This document shows positions 43,477-51,781 of a DNA stretch of 64,000 nt, piece by piece (the first letter of the stretch is position 1; each line of letters opens with the position of its first letter). Source of the DNA: Fredinandcohnia onubensis (GTDB taxonomy: Bacteria; Bacillota; Bacilli; Bacillales; Bacillaceae_L). The notes under the pieces are model-generated. The model was not told where the DNA came from and did no database searches. It saw only the letters and a list, made by a program, of their open reading frames with translations. The DNA is taken from NCBI RefSeq assembly GCF_031181385.1, contig NZ_JAPSKV010000002.1, forward strand, positions 186,001-250,000. The letters run 5' to 3'. Both the position numbers and the translations under genes were made by a program.

Positions 43477-44018
43477 AGTTGATTTCCCCCTTTAATCATC
43501 ATACTTTGGTAAGGTAAGACGTAAGCAACGCCTTCTTTAATATCTATAATAAGAACCTTTTCATCATAAGGAATTGGTTCATTATTAAAGCTTTTTGCAG
43601 ATTTAGAGATTGTTCCACTGATTCCTTCAATGACAACCTCACCGAAGCCATCAATCGGGATTGAAGTAATGACTTTGCCTATTCTCCCCTTCAAATCCTC
43701 CTCCTTGTATACCATCGATTCTTCCGCAGAAGACAACGGGATTAATACAAAAACATTTAATAATGTGACTAAAATAAGTGCTAATACGAGTGAAATAACA
43801 AAAATTAATAAACTATGAAAGGAAAGCAATTTTTCAAAAATGTACCCAGATGCGCTTAAAAAGGTGAGGAATGAGAAAATTAGTGTTGGGCTTAAAGAAC
43901 TTTCTGGAAAAATCCCCTCTAAAAAATCGCCAAATAGGATAAAAAGAAGGGTACCAACTCCACTAATGACTAAGCCAATCAAATAAATCGTTTCAATGTC
44001 ATATCCGAATAATTCCAT
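43473..44018 (-). CDS. yuaF: NfeD-family membrane protein (YuaF type)
   Basis: 181 aa. Three or four membrane helices (about 10-100) precede a C-terminal OB-fold domain, with LKGRIGKVITSIPIDGFGEVVIEG near 108-131. The partner of flotillin in Bacillus. No protease domain is present, so it is the short NfeD class. AGGTGAAG precedes the ATG, and it is translationally coupled to floT. Confidence 0.88.
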   Translation of the reverse strand: MELFGYDIETIYLIGLVISGVGTLLFILFGDFLEGIFPESSLSPTLIFSFLTFLSASGYIFEKLLSFHSLLIFVISLVLALILVTLLNVFVLIPLSSAEESMVYKEEDLKGRIGKVITSIPIDGFGEVVIEGISGTISKSAKSFNNEPIPYDEKVLIIDIKEGVAYVLPYQSMMIKGGNQL

Positions 44019-44120
44019 AACTTCACCTCCAAATCCAACGTAATAATTTTGAAATTTTCTTTACATTCTCATTTACGGAAAATACTTGAAAAAGGTTTCA
44101 TTTTTTTGCAATTTTTTCAA

Positions 44121-44152
44121 AAAAAGAAAGATCCCGTCATCCGGGACCTTTC
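44121..44152 (-). terminator. Intrinsic terminator of the penicillin-binding protein gene
   Basis: GAAAGGTCCCG-GATGA-CGGGATCTTTC followed by TTTTTTTG on the minus strand, a few bases past the stop. Confidence 0.9.
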
Positions 44153-44154
44153 TC

Positions 44155-46197
44155 TTAGTCATCATTATCCTTATCTCTCTTTTTTTCTTCCTTTTTACGC
44201 TCTTTCTCTTTTTCTTTCCTTTTTTTCTCTTCTTCTTTCCTCTCTTTTTGCTCCTCTTTCCACTTATCTTTATCTTTTTTCTTATCTTCCGACCTCCACT
44301 CATTCTCCTTTTTCTGAACAGGAGCCTGATAGGTTGGGAGATTGAATGAAGTAGGTGGAACATTACTTAATGACTGTTGCATTATTTCTTTAAAAATTGT
44401 TGCAGCCGTTGAACTTGTAGTTGTCAAATAATGTTCTGCATCAGTCTTGTCATATCCAAGCCAGACTGCACCGACAAGTTCAGGCGTATATCCGACCATC
44501 CAAATATCCTTTGCTCCATTGATACCATCAATAGCTACCTGAGTTGAACCGGTCTTACCAGCTACTTCTCTTCCTTCTATTTTTGCATCTCGGCCAGATC
44601 CATTTTCAACAGCACCCTTCAGCAAGAATGTCATTCTTTTAGCAACCTCAGGGGTTGTAACTTGTACAGGCTCTTCATTCCACTCGGCAATGACCTCACC
44701 GTTTGTATCAACAATTTTTGAAATTGCATGTGCCTTCGTCTTTTTTCCTTCGTTTGGAAAAGTTGTATAAGCTTCAGCCATGTGAATGGGGGCAACCCCC
44801 TGATCAAGACCTCCAAGAGCAAGACTCAAGTTATGATCATTTTCTGTTATCGGAAGACCAAATTCATTTACAGCATCAATCCCGCTTTTAAGTCCAATTT
44901 CATTCAACAACCAAACTGCTGGAACATTATCTGAATTCCTCACTGCATCATATATGGTGACACTGCCTTTAAATCTTCCACTAACATTTGATGGTTGGTA
45001 GCCATTGAAACTCATTGGTTTATCAGGTAGTACATCATATATGCTGTAGCCACGTTCCAATGCTGGCGTGTATACAGAAAGTGGTTTGATTGTTGAACCC
45101 GGCTGCCTTTTTAATTGAGTTGCATGATTGAAACCACGAAATACATGCTCCCCACGACCTCCAACTAAGGCGTTTATTCCACCAGTCTTTGGGTCTACTA
45201 AAATAGCACCACTTTGTAGCAATTGATCTTCTGGACTAGTAGGAAATAGGCTGTCATTTTTATATACATTTTCGACAGATTCCTGCATATGAGGATCAAG
45301 CTCTGTATAAATTTCCAAGCCACCAGACATCACCTCATTTTGGGTGAGTCCATATTTTTCAATTGCTTCTTCAATTATATAATCGACGTAATATGGGTAT
45401 TTTCCTTCATATGGATCAAGTTGGCGCCCTTTGAACACGATTTCTTGTGCCTTAGCTTCCTGCACTTGGTTAGAAGTTAAATATCCCTGTTCCTCCATCG
45501 CTGCTAATACAAGATCCCTGCGGCTAAGCGATTTTTCCTCGTTAATTAATGGGTTCATTGTAGAAGGTGCTTTAATTATACCGGCAAGAATAGCTCCTTC
45601 ACTAACTGTTAGTTCATTAACCTCTTTGCCAAAATAAGTTCTTGAAGCATTTTTTATGCCCCATGCCCCTTCACCAAAATAGATTTGATTCAAATACATT
45701 TCAATAATTTTTTCCTTTGAAAATGTACGCTCTATTTTTTGAGCAAGAAAGAATTCGTCTATTTTCCGTTTCAGTGTTTGCTCATGAGTTAGAAAGACGT
45801 TCTTCGTCAATTGCTGGGTAATCGTACTTCCACCTTCAACTATTTCACCCGCTTTTAAATTTCGGAAAAGCGCACGAAAAATACCGATATAATCCACCCC
45901 TGGATGTTTGTAAAATCGGCGGTCTTCAATGGCAACTAAGGCATTAATGACATGTGGCGGAATTTTTTCATAGCTTACACCTTCGATTTTAGGTCCAGGT
46001 ACCTTACTGGCGATATCTCCATTTTTATCATAGATAATAGTTGGTTCCGGCAATGGATTGTTCAAAGCACTAACATCCCGAGAATTGATATACATGTTGA
46101 GCCCAATAGCAATAAATAAAATAAAAACCAACCCAATTAACAGGATGATTTTTACTTTTCCTACTTCGGACAAAGTCTTCATGAAGTTTTTTCCCAT
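44155..46197 (-). CDS. Class A penicillin-binding protein (transglycosylase/transpeptidase)
   Basis: 680 aa from the ATG at 46197 (GGAGGG upstream; an earlier in-frame ATG exists at 46215). N-terminal membrane anchor, then GT51 transglycosylase motifs AIEDRRFYKHPGVD near 92, GGSTITQQLTKN and RKIDEFFLAQKIE. Transpeptidase motifs: STIK near 370, SDN near 422 and KTGS near 545. The last ~50 residues are almost entirely Lys, Glu, Asp and Arg. It polymerises and cross-links peptidoglycan. It resembles the PbpF/PbpG sporulation group, but the exact paralogue is uncertain. Confidence 0.9.
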   Translation of the reverse strand: MGKNFMKTLSEVGKVKIILLIGLVFILFIAIGLNMYINSRDVSALNNPLPEPTIIYDKNGDIASKVPGPKIEGVSYEKIPPHVINALVAIEDRRFYKHPGVDYIGIFRALFRNLKAGEIVEGGSTITQQLTKNVFLTHEQTLKRKIDEFFLAQKIERTFSKEKIIEMYLNQIYFGEGAWGIKNASRTYFGKEVNELTVSEGAILAGIIKAPSTMNPLINEEKSLSRRDLVLAAMEEQGYLTSNQVQEAKAQEIVFKGRQLDPYEGKYPYYVDYIIEEAIEKYGLTQNEVMSGGLEIYTELDPHMQESVENVYKNDSLFPTSPEDQLLQSGAILVDPKTGGINALVGGRGEHVFRGFNHATQLKRQPGSTIKPLSVYTPALERGYSIYDVLPDKPMSFNGYQPSNVSGRFKGSVTIYDAVRNSDNVPAVWLLNEIGLKSGIDAVNEFGLPITENDHNLSLALGGLDQGVAPIHMAEAYTTFPNEGKKTKAHAISKIVDTNGEVIAEWNEEPVQVTTPEVAKRMTFLLKGAVENGSGRDAKIEGREVAGKTGSTQVAIDGINGAKDIWMVGYTPELVGAVWLGYDKTDAEHYLTTTSSTAATIFKEIMQQSLSNVPPTSFNLPTYQAPVQKKENEWRSEDKKKDKDKWKEEQKERKEEEKKRKEKEKERKKEEKKRDKDNDD

Positions 46198-46294
46198 TAT
46201 TCGAATGCCCTCCAAATGTGCATATATGTGTTAAAAATTGCGTTACATATATAGATTCGAACGGGAATAATTTTTATGGGGATACCAAACTTAT

Positions 46295-46981
46295 TTATTT
46301 ACAGTCACGAACAAATTCTAATATGTCAGTATACATCCTAGAGTGATAGTACATCCCAAATTCTAGACCACGTTCAATAATTCTTTTTTGTTCTCCTTCA
46401 TAGCCTTGAGACACTACTTCATATATTTCGTTGGCATGTTGCACATCAAGTACCTCATGATCTGTAAAATGAACGAGTGACTTGTTTTCGCTCCCATAGG
46501 TGTTTTTCGCAAATTGGCCCACTAATGGCGAAACACGTGCAACGATTTCTTCAATTACACCAAGTGCGGCCAGCCCTTCCAAATAGTGATAGTGAAGACA
46601 AAGATCAGTTAATGCACGGTTGTATGCAAGAACAGGTATGCATGGTTCGCTTTCGTACATTTCTTCTTCAGATATTCCAATACCTTTTAAAAACTGTTTA
46701 TAAGTCTCGCTATGAACATACTTTTCGTTCATTTTCCCATGCTCTTCAAATAGGTTTTCCACAAGTGGCATCCTCATTCGAAAGTCTGACATATTCGTTA
46801 AAATCGCTGATAAAAAACGCGGAAAGTAAAGAACGACATGATAAATTTGAAGTGCAATTTCCTTTTGCTGTTCTTCTGAAAATTCCCCTTTCGCCAAAGC
46901 CACAAATAATGGATGTCGTTCAATTTTCTCAACTTGAAACATACCATCTGTCACATTCTTTAACTCTACAAATTTCTCCAT
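46295..46981 (-). CDS. Heme-oxygenase-like diiron oxidase (HDO) family protein
   Basis: 228 aa all-helical protein of the TenA/PqqC/UndA fold. Candidate diiron ligands are E80 and H90 (in NLFEEHGKMNEKYVHSE), E145 (GVIEE), and H175, D179 and H182 (HEVLDVQH). The E-x9-H and H-x3-D-x2-H spacing is as I remember for SznF. Related enzymes desaturate, cleave or N-oxygenate amino-acid or fatty-acid substrates with O2. It is the last gene of a four-gene operon, 15 bases after the GNAT-like gene, with AGGAGGA upstream. Substrate unknown; the partner genes suggest an aminocarboxypropyl product. Confidence 0.78.
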   Translation of the reverse strand: MEKFVELKNVTDGMFQVEKIERHPLFVALAKGEFSEEQQKEIALQIYHVVLYFPRFLSAILTNMSDFRMRMPLVENLFEEHGKMNEKYVHSETYKQFLKGIGISEEEMYESEPCIPVLAYNRALTDLCLHYHYLEGLAALGVIEEIVARVSPLVGQFAKNTYGSENKSLVHFTDHEVLDVQHANEIYEVVSQGYEGEQKRIIERGLEFGMYYHSRMYTDILEFVRDCK

Positions 46982-46996
46982 TCTTACATCATCCTC

Positions 46997-48013
46997 CTAA
47001 ATAAGTGTTATTTCATGAAAATTCATTGAAAGGTTTGCAGGAATATCCCCGTACGCAAATGTTGTTGATGAGAGTTGTATACTAAAAGGGTTATTTCGAT
47101 ATTGCTCTGTTTCTTTGGAAGATACTCCAAAAAACAAATAGGTGTATCGCTGCCTATAGGTCCTTTGAATATAGGAGATACATTCCTTTCGATATCTCTC
47201 TGGTTTTTCCCTGGCCGCAAAAAATGCCATATAGCCATGCCGAAATTCCTCACCTTGATCAGGCAATAGTGGGCAACCAACTGCCCGACAAATCAAATTT
47301 ACTATCTTAAACATGAAAGGAAGTCTCTTAGAAAGTCGAAGCTTTCTAGCATCTGATTGATTCACAAGTTTACAGATTGCTAGGTCGCCCTTCTCATCTC
47401 TAACAACCAAGAACAAACCATTTTCTTTTAAAAATATCCTCTTATCACATAGTGCAAAGTCTTGAGACCTAGCTAAGCTCTTGTAAATCTGCCATGCCTT
47501 TTCCCCTTCAATTTCAATTACATCAACACGATTGTTCCGATATTTTAAGAACATTGGTACTCCAATATGAAACGTTCTTCCAAGTTCAATTCCACCTGGA
47601 AGGAGCCCATTACCTTTTGTCATGGATGCTTTGTTTGAATTGGTATCAAGAACGGTGGAATACATCCATTTGACTGTACCTTCATTTTGATAAAGAGATA
47701 CTAAATGTTGTGTCAATCGATAGTATGCAAAGGTCCGATGGAAGTCAGGATGAATCCTTAAGTCATTTAAGTAATATACATGTTTACAGGCACCATCAAT
47801 TACCCGCTTTTGCTGACTCACTGCAACACAGCCAATTAATGTACGCCCTTTAAACAATCCAAAGTGCCTTGTCCTTCCAAATTCCTCTGACAGTTCAAAA
47901 AAATTCGGAGATCGATCAACATAAAAGAGCTCGCTACCTGTACTTGTTTCATTTGATAACTGAAGCAGTTGTGATCCGTATGATTCATCAAGTTCCATAA
48001 ATGAATAGGTCAT
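46997..48013 (-). CDS. GNAT-like acyltransferase, 338 aa
   Basis: The N-terminal half resembles a GNAT fold: FGLFKGRTLIGCVAVSQQ (about 52-69), YYLNDLRIHPDFHRT (about 80-94, the beta4/CoA-loop region, although the usual Q/RxxGxG/A is not clear). The C-terminal half repeats a similar length without a recognised domain, so a tandem GNAT is possible. It starts inside the stop of the DUF3419 gene (ATGA), implying coupling. It may acylate or acetylate the product of the neighbouring transferase; this is inference. Confidence 0.65.
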   Translation of the reverse strand: MTYSFMELDESYGSQLLQLSNETSTGSELFYVDRSPNFFELSEEFGRTRHFGLFKGRTLIGCVAVSQQKRVIDGACKHVYYLNDLRIHPDFHRTFAYYRLTQHLVSLYQNEGTVKWMYSTVLDTNSNKASMTKGNGLLPGGIELGRTFHIGVPMFLKYRNNRVDVIEIEGEKAWQIYKSLARSQDFALCDKRIFLKENGLFLVVRDEKGDLAICKLVNQSDARKLRLSKRLPFMFKIVNLICRAVGCPLLPDQGEEFRHGYMAFFAAREKPERYRKECISYIQRTYRQRYTYLFFGVSSKETEQYRNNPFSIQLSSTTFAYGDIPANLSMNFHEITLI

Positions 48014-49083
48014 ACCAATTGCCCCACTGTTATTTTTTGATACAACATCGAACGCTCTAATCCTTCACAACTTTTTGACAGCTCCTCATCGCGAATAAAC
48101 CGATCCACAAAAAAATCAGGTAATTTACTCGTACTAAGCATATTTCGGAACAACAATACAGCTTTTTCCGATTTTGATTGAATCATACTGTTACATATCG
48201 CTTCCTTTCCTTTTTCATCAGCCCAGTCAAATACATTTGACAAATAAAAAGCATCAATCGAATTTTCCTTCCCTAATAGATCTTGGATACTCATTGGATA
48301 AATTAACAGTTTATCAATATTTCTTTTTACTTCTTCATATCCTTCTGGAGTTAAATATAATGGAACTCCCTCGACCTGATGATACAAATAAGTAGAAAAT
48401 AATATTTGGCTTAAAAAGTAATTATTGTGAATCTGCTTTGTTTTCACTTCCTTCTCAAATTGACTTAAGAAGAAATTCCCAAAATCATTTTCACTGGCAT
48501 TCTTAAACATATAGCTAGGAAAAAATTGTAGGTGTGTCGTTTTACTTAACAATATTTTCACAGCTGTTCGCCATTGGGCAGTTGTTAGATATTCTTCATA
48601 AAATTTCTGTTGCTCAGCAAGGTTTTTGGCAGAAAACAAGTGATTCCAAACAGTCTCGTCATATACATTCCGGCAAATGTTTTCCCCTAAAAATCTATAA
48701 AAACGCTCATTTACACCACAATGATTAATTCCATTTTCTATTTCACTACGATGCAACTTCCAAAATTGTCTCGCATAATCTGGCAATTCTTCAGCAATCT
48801 CCTCATACATTTCATTTCGGTTTTCACTATCCATTTCCCCGATAAAAGCAAGAAAATCATTCAGAGCAAACTGCTGAATCGCTACCTTTTTCAACTCAAT
48901 CAAAGCACATTGCGCGGGATTTACATCAACACAGAGAACTTGGTTAATCGTGTCAGTCAGAATGGAAAATGCCGTACATCCACCTGAACCAACTACAAGC
49001 ACTTTCTGTGGCCCTACTATCCTTGAAATCTCTCTTTCTACCAAACTGTCTTCTCTGATTTGCGAAAAATAAATGTCAGACAT
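48010..49083 (-). CDS. DUF3419/BtaA-like SAM aminocarboxypropyl transferase
   Basis: 357 aa. The SAM-binding motif KVLVVGSGGCTAFSIL is near 28-43 and the acidic motif CVDVNPAQCALIELKKVA near 51-68. These match BtaA/DUF3419 proteins, which move the 3-amino-3-carboxypropyl group of SAM to diacylglycerol to start betaine-lipid synthesis. Tracts such as YSSNVFDW-like FYLSNVFDWADEKGK near 295 are typical of the family's acceptor region. No BtaB N-methyltransferase accompanies it. It overlaps both neighbours (8 and 4 bases). Acceptor unknown. Confidence 0.72.
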   Translation of the reverse strand: MSDIYFSQIREDSLVEREISRIVGPQKVLVVGSGGCTAFSILTDTINQVLCVDVNPAQCALIELKKVAIQQFALNDFLAFIGEMDSENRNEMYEEIAEELPDYARQFWKLHRSEIENGINHCGVNERFYRFLGENICRNVYDETVWNHLFSAKNLAEQQKFYEEYLTTAQWRTAVKILLSKTTHLQFFPSYMFKNASENDFGNFFLSQFEKEVKTKQIHNNYFLSQILFSTYLYHQVEGVPLYLTPEGYEEVKRNIDKLLIYPMSIQDLLGKENSIDAFYLSNVFDWADEKGKEAICNSMIQSKSEKAVLLFRNMLSTSKLPDFFVDRFIRDEELSKSCEGLERSMLYQKITVGQLV

Positions 49084-49816
49084 TACTTACAACCCCTCCT
49101 TCAAATAAATCCAAGACTTCTTTTTTTCCTTCTTTCCAATTCAGCATTCTTTTTCTTCCAATTTCCAGCTGCTGATTGAATGTATCTCTAGCATTTGGAT
49201 TATCCGGTATTGCGGAATATAGGACGACATTCATTCCTTGTGATAGATCGACTTTTCTGGAACAAAGCCAATTCTCCACTGCTGGATAAGTTGATTTATA
49301 TTGATAAAGTGAATCTATTGATTTTGAGGTTAGTTGTTCAATATCTAGCTCATATATATGTGAAAGCTTTTTTGAGAAAATTTGAACCTTCTCCTTTACT
49401 TCTTCAGGAACATCGGATACCTGGAAGTTCGGGTAAGCGCAATCATCAAACAACGCTTTAAAAAGCACCAAAACCTCTGGATTTTCAATTTCTGCAAGAA
49501 GGTGTATTTTTCTACCTATATTTTCATCCATTAATCCTTCAATATAAGACATGAAAAGGTCTAGAAAACAGCTCATCCTCGAAAACAAGGGACCGAAGTA
49601 TACAAACTTGTCATCTCCTTGTTCAAAGGTTTGAACTAGTTGGAAGGCGAAAAGCTTTTGATTTCGTCTTAAGCATACAGCCTGTTCGTATCTCTCAAAT
49701 CTCGGAATAAGGTATTCCTCCCCCACCTTGCTTACTCGCCTCGAAAACGAAAGCAATTCTTCTTTGTGTTTTATAAGTAATTGATTTGTCTCGATAATCT
49801 CTAATAATTGAGTCAC
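49076..49816 (-). CDS. Unrecognised protein, possible acyltransferase fold
   Basis: 246 aa from a GTG start with a weak ribosome site. The central part (about 40-125: VCLRRNQKLFAFQLVQTF, FVYFGPLFSR, IHLLAEIENPEVLVLFKALF) has the alternation of strands and helices seen in GNAT-related acyltransferases, but no diagnostic motif. It is the first gene of the operon, coupled by an 8-base overlap to the DUF3419 gene. Twin palindromes lie in its promoter region. Function is unknown. Confidence 0.6.
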   Translation of the reverse strand: MTQLLEIIETNQLLIKHKEELLSFSRRVSKVGEEYLIPRFERYEQAVCLRRNQKLFAFQLVQTFEQGDDKFVYFGPLFSRMSCFLDLFMSYIEGLMDENIGRKIHLLAEIENPEVLVLFKALFDDCAYPNFQVSDVPEEVKEKVQIFSKKLSHIYELDIEQLTSKSIDSLYQYKSTYPAVENWLCSRKVDLSQGMNVVLYSAIPDNPNARDTFNQQLEIGRKRMLNWKEGKKEVLDLFEGGVVSNV

Positions 49817-49837
49817 TCATCACACCAACCAATTCCT

Positions 49838-49884
49838 ATAGTGTAAAATTACACCATTTATTCTTTAGTGTAATTTTACACTAT
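49838..49884. promoter_or_regulatory. Twin palindromic operators in a divergent promoter region
   Basis: GTGTAAAATTACAC (49841-49854) and GTGTAATTTTACAC (49868-49881) are each perfect 6-bp palindromes (GTGTAA-N2-TTACAC). They are exact reverse complements of one another, extended to 17-bp arms, 13 bases apart. They lie about 25-65 bases upstream of the biosynthetic operon and over 190 bases before the DUF47 gene. A dimeric repressor or activator is expected; neither arm is followed by a T tract. Confidence 0.7.
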
Positions 49885-50075
49885 TCGAAATAAACTTCAA
49901 GTATATTTCCTTAATTTTCTATAGATAATAAAAGAGCCTAGTTTATAAATTATCCAGATGTAGAGTTGTATTTATGTTGCATCTTGTAAACTAAAATTTT
50001 TATTGTAATTTCGACAAATTTAGATAAAAGTATTCTTTTTGTGTTTTTATATTTCATTATTGGAGGAACCATACA

Positions 50076-50696
50076 ATGTTTGGAAACAAGAAAAAAGACG
50101 TGTTTTTTGATGCCCTGACTTCAATCTCTTCAAATTTAAAAGAAGCGGCAGATTATTTCGTACAGTTTAAAATTAAAAATGTAAGTGACTTGAAAGAATT
50201 TTCGAGTCAAATGAAAGAGTATGAGAGAAAAGGTGATGATGTCATTCATGGCTTAATTGCTCAACTTAATAAATCTTTCATCACACCGATTGAGCGAGAG
50301 GATATTCTACAGTTGGCTATGAAAATGGATGATGTTTTAGATGGAATGGAGCAATGTGCAGCACGTTTTGAGATGTATTCTTTGACTACTACAGACGAAT
50401 ACATGACTTCTTATGCTGACTATATACATAAAAGTACGATTGAGATCTTTCATGCCATTGAACTTCTTTCAAATAAAAAGCTTCTAGAGATGCGTACACA
50501 CGCGATTAAAATCAATGATTATGAATCACAATGTGACGAAATCCTAAGGGTTTCAATAAAACAGCTTTTCCAAACTGAAAAAGACCCTATAAAAATTATT
50601 CAGGTGAAGGAGATTTATGAGATTCTTGAAGGCATTTCGGACTTCTGTGAGGATGTTGCGGATACTTTAGAGACCATCATTATGAGAAATGCATAA
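50076..50696 (+). CDS. DUF47 family phosphate-transport accessory protein (YkaA type)
   Basis: 206 aa, all-helical, PhoU-like. It starts MFGNKKKDVFFDAL and includes FSSQMKEYERKGDDVIHGL and ILEGISDFCEDVADTLE near the end, typical DUF47. Such proteins regulate the adjacent Pit phosphate permease. Its gene precedes pit by 15 bases and has a good GGAGG ribosome site. Confidence 0.88.
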   Translation: MFGNKKKDVFFDALTSISSNLKEAADYFVQFKIKNVSDLKEFSSQMKEYERKGDDVIHGLIAQLNKSFITPIEREDILQLAMKMDDVLDGMEQCAARFEMYSLTTTDEYMTSYADYIHKSTIEIFHAIELLSNKKLLEMRTHAIKINDYESQCDEILRVSIKQLFQTEKDPIKIIQVKEIYEILEGISDFCEDVADTLETIIMRNA

Positions 50697-50711
50697 GGGA
50701 GAATCTTCTTA

Positions 50712-51710
50712 ATGGATATTTTACTATTATTAACGGTATTAATTGTTTTTTTTGCGTTAGCATTTGACTTCATTAATGGATTTCATGATACGGCTAATGC
50801 AATAGCGACAAGTGTTTCAACAAAGGCACTAAAGCCAAGAGTTGCTATTGTCCTTGCAGCCTCCATGAACTTTATTGGTGCCATTACATTTACGGGGGTT
50901 GCGAAAACTATTACAAAAGATATTGTTGACCCTTTTGCGATTGAAAATGGAACAGTCGTTATCTTAGCAGCCCTACTTTCCGCAATTGCTTGGAATTTGA
51001 TAACGTGGTACTACGGGATACCAAGTAGTTCCTCTCATGCTTTAATTGGGTCCATTGCTGGTGCAGCAATTTCTGCTGCAGGTATTGGGATTTTGAATTA
51101 TGGCGGCTTTATAAAAATCTTACAGGCGCTCATTCTTTCCCCTTTTATAGCATTAGCGGTTGGATTTCTAATGATGAGCCTTTTTAAAATCATCTTTAAA
51201 AACACTAATCTTTACAGGACAAATAAGGGGTTCAGGACCTTTCAGATTTTCACAGCTGCCCTTCAATCTTTTACCCATGGAACGAATGACGCTCAAAAAG
51301 CGATGGGTATCATCACAATGGCTTTGATTGCTGGTGGTTTTACAACCTCTACCGATATACCACTATGGGTAAGAATTTCTGCTGCAACTGCGATGGGGCT
51401 CGGTACATCTGTTGGCGGCTGGAAAATCATTAAAACTGTAGGTGGTAAGATTATGAAAATCCGTCCTATTAATGGGGCGGCGGCTGACCTGTCTTCAGCA
51501 CTCATCATATTTGGAGCGACCTATATTCATTTACCAGTTAGTACAACACATGTGATTTCATCCGCAATCATGGGTGTCGGTTCCGCTCAACGTGTAAAAG
51601 GCGTTAAATGGGGTGTTGCCCGTAAAATCGTCCTCACATGGGTGATTACACTTCCAATCTCAGCATTGCTTGCAGGTATCATTTTTCAAATCCTTAACCT
51701 ATTTTTCTAA
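50712..51710 (+). CDS. pit: Low-affinity inorganic phosphate transporter Pit
   Basis: 332 aa with about ten membrane helices and the duplicated Pit signatures: GFHDTANAIATSVSTKAL near 25-42 and FTHGTNDAQKAMGIITMAL near 188-206. It imports metal-phosphate by proton symport. It is co-transcribed with the DUF47 gene (ykaA-ykaB in B. subtilis) and ends in a strong terminator. It is divergent from the DUF3419 operon. Confidence 0.92.
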   Translation: MDILLLLTVLIVFFALAFDFINGFHDTANAIATSVSTKALKPRVAIVLAASMNFIGAITFTGVAKTITKDIVDPFAIENGTVVILAALLSAIAWNLITWYYGIPSSSSHALIGSIAGAAISAAGIGILNYGGFIKILQALILSPFIALAVGFLMMSLFKIIFKNTNLYRTNKGFRTFQIFTAALQSFTHGTNDAQKAMGIITMALIAGGFTTSTDIPLWVRISAATAMGLGTSVGGWKIIKTVGGKIMKIRPINGAAADLSSALIIFGATYIHLPVSTTHVISSAIMGVGSAQRVKGVKWGVARKIVLTWVITLPISALLAGIIFQILNLFF

Positions 51711-51737
51711 AAGGTGGCTACTGCCACCTTTTTTATT
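51709..51737 (+). terminator. Intrinsic terminator of the pit operon
   Basis: AAAAGGTGGC-TACT-GCCACCTTTTTT overlapping the end of pit. Confidence 0.92.
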
Positions 51738-51781
51738 TGTTATAATAAAATTGTAAAAAGATGACATAAGGAGGTATTCCT

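Noticed and set aside
44073-44349. Overlapping open frames on both strands at the PBP tail
   Set aside because: By-products of the purine-rich Lys/Glu codons and the terminator; no ribosome sites.
46295-46981. TenA/thiaminase paralogue
   Set aside because: Lacks the catalytic Cys of TenA and instead carries a diiron ligand pattern.
48010-49083. Nicotianamine synthase-like metallophore enzyme
   Set aside because: Uses the same SAM group chemistry, but SAM-motif context and length fit DUF3419/BtaA better, and no opine dehydrogenase or metallophore transporter is present.
49838-49884. Intrinsic terminator
   Set aside because: Lies between divergent genes, arms are AT-rich, and no T tract follows on either strand.
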